Source: Edaphochlamys debaryana (taxonomy: Eukaryota > Chlorophyta > Chlorophyceae > Chlamydomonadales). From it: a stretch of DNA of 64,000 nt. A program made the translations under genes and the position numbers. The stretch lies in the NCBI GenBank assembly GCA_016858145.1, contig JAEHOE010000218.1, positions 52,457 to 116,456 on the forward strand. The letters are read 5' to 3'. A model generated the notes under the pieces. That model was given only the letters and a program-made list of their open reading frames with translations, was not told where the DNA came from and searched no databases. Position 1 is the stretch's first letter, and each line of letters begins with the position of its first letter. Below, piece after piece: positions 48,538 through 56,462 of the stretch.

Positions 48538-51500
48538 TCAGTTCACGAGGGTGTTGGTCGCGGGGTCTCGGACCTTGCGGGAGCAGGGAGTGCCCTCCAG
48601 CGCCTTGGCCTCGTTGAGCCGATGGCGCGCCTGAGCGGAGGGGAAGATCTGCGGCTGCGGTGCCTCGCGCGGTACGGGGGCAGGTAGCTGATCAATTGTT
48701 GCCGGTGTCACGCTGCGGGCATGGCAGTCGGGGCAAGTCCAGGTGCCGCGGGGCACGCGCTGGAGCGGGGGTCGAAGGCAGTACAGGTGCCAGCGGGTGC
48801 CGCACCCGTCGCACATGACCATATTGGACTCGTCGCCTGGGAAGGCACAGATCTCGCAGGGCAGGTCCAGCGGCGGCACCGCGATGCGAGGATCGACGAT
48901 TGGGTCCAGGTCTTGGAGGTGGCAGGGAGCAAGGTTGCTCACGTGCTCCTTGCGGATGGTACCGTCGCGGCCCATCAGCTCGGCAACTCCCTCTGGGCTC
49001 ACGGCCACAATGCGGAGCACGGTGTCGCGGACGGGCAGTTGGAGCGTGTTGTTCTGATTGCGCAGGATGACGTAGACGTAGTCGCCCACGTTGAATTTGG
49101 TGAAGCGGGGCTTGTAGCCGCCAGCTCGCACGCGGGCGTAGTTGTGGCGGTCTCGCCACTGCGCCGTCAGCAGGTTCTGGCCGTTGAAAGGCGCGGCCTG
49201 TTGCACGTTGTGTGAGCGTAGCATGACGAGTTGGTCGGCCCGTTGCGGATCGGCATCAGGGTCAATCGCCTCTGCCCACAGCTCGGCGGCGCCGAGGGGC
49301 ACAGCAGGCGGTGCACCGTACATGAGCTCAAACGGGGACTTGCCGGTGGACTTCTGAGGGGAGCAGCGGTAGCCCATCAGGACCCAAGGCAGGTACTCGT
49401 CCCAGCGCTCGGCAGAAGCGTACTGAGCGCAGTACTTGCGCAGAGAGCGTTTGCAGACCTGTACGACCCTTTCCGCAGCGCCGTTGGCCTGCGGGTGGTT
49501 GGGCGACGTGTGACGATGATCGATGAAGCATTGCTCGAGCAGGGCGGCAAAGGCGCCTTGGAACTTGGTGCCTCCATCGGTCACCACCTCGGCGGGTGCC
49601 GAGAAGCGGGCTAGGACGTTGGCTAGGAAGGCGTTGGCCACCTCCTCAGAGCCCTTGGAGCGAAGCGGGATCATCTCCACGTGCTTGGTCCAAGCCTCGA
49701 CGCAGACCATGACGTACTCGTAGCCGGAGCTCGTGCGCGTGAGAGGCCCAGCCAGGTCCACGTGCCAGCGGAAGAAGGGCCCGCGGATTGGCAGGGGGTG
49801 CAGCTCGGGCGGGGTGACGTTGCCGACGGTGTTGGCACGATCGCACAGGGGGCAGCGCTGCACCACATACTCGACGTCCCTGGACATGCCTTGCCACCAG
49901 TAGCCGTTCTGGACCAGGCACAGGGTGCGGCGAGCTCCCCAGTGCCCCAGGCGGTGGTGGGCCTCCTGGATGATGGCTTGGCGGCGCTCAGGTGGAGGTA
50001 CTTCGCGCATGGTGCTGTTGGGCATGCGGCGGTACAGGCGGTTGCTCCGGTCGTCGAAACGGTAATTGATAGCACGACGCGCTACCCGTCTAGCCGCTTC
50101 TCCGACAATGCCGGCGGGGCAGGTGCCCTGGGCGAGGTAGTGGAGCAGTTGCTTGTCCTCCCAAGGGTCGCAGTAGCGGGATTCCTGTGCGTCGGCGACG
50201 GCCGAGACCAGGGCAGAAGTCCAGTGCTCGTTGGATTGGTGGTGCTGCAGCGCGGTGGTGACCAGGGCTGCCAGCTGCACCGCTGTGTTGTTTTCAATCT
50301 CCCTACCCCCCCCCAGCGGGGCAGCCGGTGGCGCCTGCTGAGGTGGCATGCGAGCCATGTGGTGCGGGGTGACGAAAGCGCGTTGAAGGGCTTGTGCGCA
50401 GAGAAAGATGCGTGCAGCCGCTGGAGTCTGCAGGCCCTGCTGCAGGGCGTCGATGGCGGAGGGCACGGCGAGGGTGCCGTCGTTGCGCCGCTCCAGCAGC
50501 GAGGCAGGCTCCAGGCCGGTCAGGGCGGCAATCTCCTCTGGCAGCAGCGGCGAAGGCACGGCCGAGGCGGTGGAGGCTAGCTGGATAGTGGCGAGGTTGC
50601 CCGGCGGGAAGACGGTGACGGGGCGACCCGGCACGTCGCAGGCCGAGTAGGGCTCGCTGAGGGGTGCCTCGCAGAGGGGCAGGCGGCGCGAGGGTACCGC
50701 TGCAGCTGCCGAGAGGTTACTGGGGCTCCAGGCACCAGATGTTGCCACCTTGCGCAGGTGCTCGGGAGCCGCGAGGTTGGTGCAGAAGGCACGCAGCGAG
50801 TGCTGGGCCCTGCCCATGGCAGCGGTGTCCAGCGTGAGGCAGGTCCCGAAGGGCGTGTCCGCAGACGCTGGAGGCTCGCGCTCCAGCAGGAAGCCAGGCG
50901 GGAGTCGGGGTTGCAGCTCTTGGAGCCTGCCAAGGAGCTCTAGCACTCTATCTGGCGGAGCCAGGGTCGAGTCTAGGTTGCCGAGCACCAACCACTGCTG
51001 CCCTGACCTGGCGGAAGCAGCAAGGAGGTGGTCGTTGGTGAGTGGACCGGGTGGCAGCGCGGCCCAGGGGCTTTCAACGGCGGAGCCGCGAAGCTGTCGG
51101 GGAAAGGAGGCACGGAGCCAGCCCAGGCGGCGGCGCAGCAGCGAATGCTCTTGCGCGGGCACGCCCAGGGTGTGATAACGGCGCACGGTCCAGCCCGCCC
51201 GGAGGCAGGCCTCGAGGCCCGTGGCGGCGGAGGTGCCGCACTCCACGACTATCAGCCCTTCCGTGAGGGCGTGCTCCAGGAAGTGGTGCGAGAGCAGGCT
51301 GGTGTCGAGGGCGGCGGTGCGGCCCTCGGCAACTCGGCGGGGACGCGGCGGCGAAAGCGAGGTCGCCCGGAGGGCGTCTCGGGCCTCGCGCACGACGCGG
51401 TTGGCGGTGAGGTTGGCCTGTCGGGTCAGGAGCTGAGCCGCAGTGCACTCGGGGTCGGCAAAGCACTCGACGGGGTCAGAGGCCGTGCTGTTGCCGCCAG

Positions 51501-53157
51501 CTAGCCACTCGTCGGGAGAGGGAGCGAGGGCGGAGCCCTGTCCCGTAACGGTGGCCAGCAGGGAGTACTCCTCGCGAGCGCGCAGCGCCAGGACTTGGAC
51601 TGCAGACATGAGCGCCGTGGGTTGCGCCGAGGGCGTGACGGTCGGATACGGGACGAGCCGAGGTGGCGGCGGCTTGGCGTCGGAGTCCTCGTCCATGCGG
51701 GCTCCGGAGCCATCAGCGCTCGAGGGCAGAGGTGAGCGGCTGAGGGTGTCGGCGTTATAGTGGAGCTGGCCTGGCCGATGGGCGACATCGAAGTCGTACT
51801 CTTGCATCAAGGGTGCCCAGCGAGCGTACTGCCCCACTAGGTTTTGGTTCTCCATCAGCCAGAGCAGGGGCGCGTGGTCGGTGACCAGGATGAAGCGTGG
51901 GCCTATCAGGTAGGGGCGCAGCATCTTCATTGCCCAGCAGGCAGCCAGCATCTCACCCTTGTAGGAGGTGTAGTTGCGCTCGTGCACGTTGAGTGAGCGC
52001 GAGATGCAGGCGACCATGTACTCATGCCCTTCGTCATCCAGTTGGCCTTGGACGGCGCTGATGCCTACATTGGAAAAGTCAGTGTGCAGGATCAGTTGAC
52101 GGTTGGGATCGGGCTTGCGCAGCAGCCGGTCGTTGGTCGAGAACTTGGCCTGGAGCTGGTCCAAGGCCTCCTGGTGGCGCGGCTGCCAGGTCTCGGGACC
52201 CCACGTGACGCCCTTCTTGGTGAGCTCGTAGAGCGGGTTGGCGATGCAGGCGAAGCGGGGGATGTAACAACGATAGTAGTTGCAGAGGCCGAGCAGGGCT
52301 TGGAGCTCGGTCAGCGAGCGAGGGGGCTGGATGGCTTGGATCGCAGCGACCTTGGCCTGAACCGGGCGGAGCCCGTCAGCGCTCACCATGTGGCCCAGGA
52401 ACTCTATCTTGACTGCCGCGACTACGGTCTTGTCGGGATGCAGCTTGATGTTGATCTCGTCCAACATTGCGAGGAACCGCGCGAGATTCTGCTCGTGCTC
52501 CTCTGCCTTACGGCCGGTTACTGCGGCGTCGTCGACAAAAAGGTACACGCAGTCCTGCAGGCCGTACTTCCGCACGTGGTGCGAAAGTACTCGCTGCCAA
52601 GCTGCCGTGGCGTTGACGGCGCCGTACATCAACCGTTTGTACCGCCAGAGGGTGTTGTTCCACCAGAACGAGGTCTTATCGCGATCCTCCTCGGCGAGCG
52701 GCAGTTGGTTGAACGCGGCGCGGCAGTCGCACTTAGTAATGAATCGCGCGCCCAGGATGCGATCGAACAGGTCTTCCGGCGCCGGCGGCCGGAAATAATC
52801 GCGCACGCTCGCTGCATTTATACGGCGCGCGTCCGCACAATAGCGGTACTCGTTGGACTCGTATGAACCGTCAATTCCCTTCTTACGTGGCAGGGTTACA
52901 TTCATCGCGTACTGCGTGGAGTTGGACGGCTCGATAATGTCGGCACCGTACAGCTCGCAGCACTTGGCATCCTCGACCAACCGCTCGGCAGCCGAATGTC
53001 GTCGCGGGGCTTCGAATATCGGGTTGTTGTGCTTGAGTTCGAGTCTCACTGGCCCCAACTCGCCTCTATAGCACCCGATGTCCTTCAGATTCCGCGTGAA
53101 AAAGTGATCGTACTTGCCAAACAACGCTCTCAGACCATCACGCTGTGCCTCGGTCAT
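48538..53157 (-). CDS. pol of the retroelement: RT, RNase H, C5-MTase-like, integrase, PHD finger (1,539 aa)
   Basis: Reverse transcriptase at about residues 30-270, with Asp 144 (ITKCDCRAAF) and the FVDD catalytic box at 207-210. RNase H at about 350-475 (Asp 360 in LHTD, Glu 402 in KGEM, Asp 427 in VTDH, Asp 470 in HYNADTLSR). A degenerate C5-cytosine-methyltransferase-like domain at about 633-930. Integrase: HHCC zinc site (H1068, H1072, C1102, C1105), DDE core Asp 1134 (HVDLAGP), Asp 1194 (VVTDGG), Glu 1229 (NGAAER) with classic D-34-E spacing, and a C-terminal SH3-like section (1355-1412). PHD finger at 1434-1478 with C4HC3 ligands CEIC, CDGC, HLYC, CPDC. RT and integrase catalytic residues are all present, so the ORF looks capable of activity. 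Ty3/gypsy affinity is firm. Confidence 0.9.
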   Translation of the reverse strand: MTEAQRDGLRALFGKYDHFFTRNLKDIGCYRGELGPVRLELKHNNPIFEAPRRHSAAERLVEDAKCCELYGADIIEPSNSTQYAMNVTLPRKKGIDGSYESNEYRYCADARRINAASVRDYFRPPAPEDLFDRILGARFITKCDCRAAFNQLPLAEEDRDKTSFWWNNTLWRYKRLMYGAVNATAAWQRVLSHHVRKYGLQDCVYLFVDDAAVTGRKAEEHEQNLARFLAMLDEINIKLHPDKTVVAAVKIEFLGHMVSADGLRPVQAKVAAIQAIQPPRSLTELQALLGLCNYYRCYIPRFACIANPLYELTKKGVTWGPETWQPRHQEALDQLQAKFSTNDRLLRKPDPNRQLILHTDFSNVGISAVQGQLDDEGHEYMVACISRSLNVHERNYTSYKGEMLAACWAMKMLRPYLIGPRFILVTDHAPLLWLMENQNLVGQYARWAPLMQEYDFDVAHRPGQLHYNADTLSRSPLPSSADGSGARMDEDSDAKPPPPRLVPYPTVTPSAQPTALMSAVQVLALRAREEYSLLATVTGQGSALAPSPDEWLAGGNSTASDPVECFADPECTAAQLLTRQANLTANRVVREARDALRATSLSPPRPRRVAEGRTAALDTSLLSHHFLEHALTEGLIVVECGTSAATGLEACLRAGWTVRRYHTLGVPAQEHSLLRRRLGWLRASFPRQLRGSAVESPWAALPPGPLTNDHLLAASARSGQQWLVLGNLDSTLAPPDRVLELLGRLQELQPRLPPGFLLEREPPASADTPFGTCLTLDTAAMGRAQHSLRAFCTNLAAPEHLRKVATSGAWSPSNLSAAAAVPSRRLPLCEAPLSEPYSACDVPGRPVTVFPPGNLATIQLASTASAVPSPLLPEEIAALTGLEPASLLERRNDGTLAVPSAIDALQQGLQTPAAARIFLCAQALQRAFVTPHHMARMPPQQAPPAAPLGGGREIENNTAVQLAALVTTALQHHQSNEHWTSALVSAVADAQESRYCDPWEDKQLLHYLAQGTCPAGIVGEAARRVARRAINYRFDDRSNRLYRRMPNSTMREVPPPERRQAIIQEAHHRLGHWGARRTLCLVQNGYWWQGMSRDVEYVVQRCPLCDRANTVGNVTPPELHPLPIRGPFFRWHVDLAGPLTRTSSGYEYVMVCVEAWTKHVEMIPLRSKGSEEVANAFLANVLARFSAPAEVVTDGGTKFQGAFAALLEQCFIDHRHTSPNHPQANGAAERVVQVCKRSLRKYCAQYASAERWDEYLPWVLMGYRCSPQKSTGKSPFELMYGAPPAVPLGAAELWAEAIDPDADPQRADQLVMLRSHNVQQAAPFNGQNLLTAQWRDRHNYARVRAGGYKPRFTKFNVGDYVYVILRNQNNTLQLPVRDTVLRIVAVSPEGVAELMGRDGTIRKEHVSNLAPCHLQDLDPIVDPRIAVPPLDLPCEICAFPGDESNMVMCDGCGTRWHLYCLRPPLQRVPRGTWTCPDCHARSVTPATIDQLPAPVPREAPQPQIFPSAQARHRLNEAKALEGTPCSRKVRDPATNTLVN

Positions 53158-56100
53158 GTCCGGACGTATATGCAGAAGGTATAGCCTGCCTCCTGCTTGA
53201 CTAAAGTGGAGTCTTCGGGCGGTGCCCTAGCCCCATCGGGAGTCGTCACATTCGCGGGAGAAGGTCCAAGTGCAGCTACGTCAGGCGGCTCTGTCGGCGG
53301 AGCCGCAGGCCTCTCTACACTAGATGCGTTTGCAGGTGCGGTGCCCGTGACAAAGGTGCTCGGTGGCTCTGCCAGAGGTGTCTCAGCCGAGGGCGAGCCC
53401 GCAGGCGGGGCCTGGGGCGGTGAGCGCCTCACCGGCGCTGCCGGGTCACGTAGCTGGACGCGCCGCATGGCTTGCTCCAGCGGGGTGGTGGCGGGCGACT
53501 GCTCCAGCTGCGCCCAGCTCGGAGCCAGCCACTGCCCCCCTTGAGGGTAAGCCGGATGCGGGACGCAGTTGGGCGCCGCGTCCGACAGCCGCCAGCAGCC
53601 CAGGAAGACCAACATCACGATGGCGAGGGCGAAGGTCTTGTAGTTGTTGAGGCGCCAGCGTGCTGGTGTCGCCGACTTGGTGTTGGCGTCGGGCGGCACG
53701 TACTTGCGCTTGGACACTTTGGTGCCTGCCGCGGCGGCCCAGCGCTCCGCCCGTTGCTGCAGGAACTGCCGCTTGACTAGGCTCAGGTACTGGCGACGCG
53801 CCTGCTCCATGGCGGTAAAGGCCTGCGCACGCAGCTCCTCCTGTCGGCGCAGCTCGCGCCTCGCTTGGCGGGCCAGCTTGCGGTTGATGCTGCGCGTGAC
53901 GCGGCGCAGGATCATGCAGCCCAGCCTCCACTGCACGTGCTCCATCCAGTCATCCAGCTGCTCATCCAGCTCCGCGTCATCATCAGACTCCTCCTCACTG
54001 CTGGTCGAGTGCCAGTCCTCATCCTCGGTGTCAGTGGTGTCGGCACCGAAGGTGTCATACGGCTGCACGGGGCCATAGACGGGGCTGGCCGCGATCAGGC
54101 GCGCGATGGCCCTGGGGCAGTGCGGGAGGGGAACCCAGATGCCGAAGGTGGTGGCACCGTAAGCAATAGTGCGGGCACCGAGATCGCAGAGTAGGTGCAG
54201 GGCACGAGCGAAGGACACGCCGTAGACGTCATGGTCAATCAGGCCGCAGCCGGGGAGGAAGCAGGAGCCCTTGGTCCGCGACTCTGCACCGGCGGCGCCG
54301 GGAGCCGGGGACTCACCAGCCTCAAGGGGCTCCGCAGCGGGGCTGAGACCCGCGGCGCCGGGGCCGTTGATGCTGTGCTTGGCGGGGGTGTTGGCCTTGA
54401 CCCTGAAGGGCAGCTGGCGCGGAGTCGCACAGTACCTGCTGTCGGGCAGCGCCTTCCCATCCCGCTCGCCGGCGGGGCCGGGGCCGGAGTTACCACTGGC
54501 AGAGTCGGGTTGCTCGTCCCCGGGCTTGGCCGCGAGTGGCGGGGCCGGCTCGAGCAGCTTTGCAGACGAGGAGAGCTTGGACTCGGGCTCGGGCTCGGAC
54601 TCGGGCTCAGACTCTACCCCCCCCCTGCTTGAAGCCGGGGCTGCCGCTAGGGCGCAGAAGCGGATGGCGTTGTCCGTGTACCGGTTGCAGAGCCAGAGCC
54701 GAGTGCGCCAGGAGGCGGTGTCGTCGACGGGGTAGCTCAGCCAGTACTCGTCGCCTGAGGTGCGGACGCTGATGTTTGCCCGCAGCAGGGAGAGGAATGG
54801 GCGCCCAAACACGATGCCGTAGGGCAGGTCCTCCACGGGCAGGACGGGTGCTACGGGCACTTGCACCATGATCGCTGCGGGTTCATTTGGGGCGCCGTCG
54901 CGTCCCAGGGTGCCGTTGATGAAGATGCGTACGTTGCGTGCCGTGCGCTTGGTGGAGTAGAACGACTTCTTGACACCGCGCGCTCCAAAGACCTTGATCA
55001 CCTCGTCCTCGTGGTAGAGACCGGCGGTAGTGACCGCTGTGTCTTGCAGCACGGCGACGGGAGCGCCGTTGAAGAGGTCTTGCCGCATGAGGCAGCATGC
55101 CCCGGTGAGGCCCATGTCGACGCTGTATGACGCCGACGTGATGTTGAACCCCACGCACGTGATCTCGATCTTGGGGAGGCCTTGTGACTCCCACCGGGAT
55201 CGCTCGTTGTCGCCAAACAGCAGACCGGTGCACAGGTCGTTACGGTCCATGGGCGTGACGTCGTCAGTGAGTGAGGACCCGTGGTAGCAGGCGGATGCCA
55301 GGACGCAGACGGGAGGCGGCGGCCTCGGCAGGGCGACCGCGGCTTCGCGTTCCGTATAGCGCTGATACGTGTCCGCGCAGCCTTCGCCGAAGATCACGTC
55401 TCCTACCATGATGGCCGAAGCCCGGCGCCACATGTAGGCCTGCTGGCTGGCCGGCAGGGCTTGGGGGTCCAAACCAGGTTGCTCGGCTGGTAGCGGAGGC
55501 ACGAGGGCATCGCGGACTGCTGGGGCAGGCAGCGGTGGCGGCAGGTAAGGGTACCACGACGCCAGAGCCGCAGTCAACACCGGGGCTGTGGGTACGGGCT
55601 TCGCCCCCGCGGGGCACGGGCCTTGGTCCGCAGAAGCTGCCGCCTCCAGAGCTGCGGGCGGAGCCCGAGTCGCGGGAGTCGCGGTCGCTTGGCGCTTGGG
55701 CGAAGGCACTGCAGGCGGGGCCTGGGCGCCAGCCTCCAGCGCTTCTCGGTTGCGCACCTGGGCACTGCCGCTGGGGCCCGCCGCTGCTGCGTCGCGCTGG
55801 GGCGCCGCTGAGGTCGAGGGACCAGCGGCTGCGGCAGGGGGCGCCTCAGAGGGTCGGCTGCGCTCCTTGCGCGGCGGCGGTGGCGGGGCTGGCTGAGGTG
55901 CCGGGAGCGGTCGCTGCTCCCGCCAGCTGATGGTCTGCCCCTTGAAGGCGAGCCAGTCCCTGAGCTTGCGGCACCAGTCGATGTACGCACCGATGAAGTA
56001 GGTACTGGAGTGGACGTGGCGCTCGCTCTGACGGTAGACGGAGACGTTGGGGCGATCTAGGTCGGGGCCCATGCGCGCTAGCACCTCCTCCGTCCACCGG

Positions 56101-56462
56101 CACTCGAGACGAAGCTGCTTGTCACCTCGGTCGTACGCCTTGGCCAGGGGAAGCGCAGGCAGGTCCTCAGGCCACGGTTGCAGATCGACCTCGTTGATGG
56201 GCTGGAAGAAGCCCTTGATGTCCAGGCTGCCGAGCGAGTCCTGCAGCTCTGGGGTCCACCGCAGCAGCGTGGGTCCACCCAGCAAAGCGTGCAGCAGGCA
56301 GTAGTCCTGGCTGTGCCGCGACCAAGGTGGGTAGAGCAGCGGGTTGCCGAGCCGGGGGCCGGCACCTCGGTAGTTCTCGTGACCGGGGAAGACGGCCAGA
56401 TCTCGGTAAGCCTGCAGCTTCGTCGCCTCGCGCAGACAGCTGCAGAGGGTGCAGGGGCGGCG
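53154..56462 (-). CDS. Protease-containing ORF of the retroelement (gag C-terminus/PR, plus a membrane segment)
   Basis: The frame is open from before 56463; the first internal ATG is at 56285 (1,043 residues from there, and the numbering below uses it). Residues about 370-515 resemble a retropepsin: SYSVDMGLTGACCLMRQDL has the D-x-G active-site context (Asp 390, with Met in place of Thr/Ser), and LPYGIVFGRPFL matches the later hydrophobic-Gly motif. An acidic Ser/Asp/Glu cluster and a basic helical stretch rich in R/Q follow. A single hydrophobic segment (TFALAIVMLVFLGCW, residues 884-903) comes next, then a Pro-rich tail. The ORF ends in TGA overlapping the pol start (ATGA). The membrane segment is unusual for a Ty3/gypsy Gag-PR protein. 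Protease assignment is moderate. Confidence 0.6.
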   Translation of the reverse strand, partial: RRPCTLCSCLREATKLQAYRDLAVFPGHENYRGAGPRLGNPLLYPPWSRHSQDYCLLHALLGGPTLLRWTPELQDSLGSLDIKGFFQPINEVDLQPWPEDLPALPLAKAYDRGDKQLRLECRWTEEVLARMGPDLDRPNVSVYRQSERHVHSSTYFIGAYIDWCRKLRDWLAFKGQTISWREQRPLPAPQPAPPPPPRKERSRPSEAPPAAAAGPSTSAAPQRDAAAAGPSGSAQVRNREALEAGAQAPPAVPSPKRQATATPATRAPPAALEAAASADQGPCPAGAKPVPTAPVLTAALASWYPYLPPPLPAPAVRDALVPPLPAEQPGLDPQALPASQQAYMWRRASAIMVGDVIFGEGCADTYQRYTEREAAVALPRPPPPVCVLASACYHGSSLTDDVTPMDRNDLCTGLLFGDNERSRWESQGLPKIEITCVGFNITSASYSVDMGLTGACCLMRQDLFNGAPVAVLQDTAVTTAGLYHEDEVIKVFGARGVKKSFYSTKRTARNVRIFINGTLGRDGAPNEPAAIMVQVPVAPVLPVEDLPYGIVFGRPFLSLLRANISVRTSGDEYWLSYPVDDTASWRTRLWLCNRYTDNAIRFCALAAAPASSRGGVESEPESEPEPESKLSSSAKLLEPAPPLAAKPGDEQPDSASGNSGPGPAGERDGKALPDSRYCATPRQLPFRVKANTPAKHSINGPGAAGLSPAAEPLEAGESPAPGAAGAESRTKGSCFLPGCGLIDHDVYGVSFARALHLLCDLGARTIAYGATTFGIWVPLPHCPRAIARLIAASPVYGPVQPYDTFGADTTDTEDEDWHSTSSEEESDDDAELDEQLDDWMEHVQWRLGCMILRRVTRSINRKLARQARRELRRQEELRAQAFTAMEQARRQYLSLVKRQFLQQRAERWAAAAGTKVSKRKYVPPDANTKSATPARWRLNNYKTFALAIVMLVFLGCWRLSDAAPNCVPHPAYPQGGQWLAPSWAQLEQSPATTPLEQAMRRVQLRDPAAPVRRSPPQAPPAGSPSAETPLAEPPSTFVTGTAPANASSVERPAAPPTEPPDVAALGPSPANVTTPDGARAPPEDSTLVKQEAGYTFCIYVRT

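Noticed and set aside
48692..52866. Several long plus-strand open frames across pol
   Set aside because: Antisense shadows of the strongly supported RT/integrase ORF, caused by high GC.
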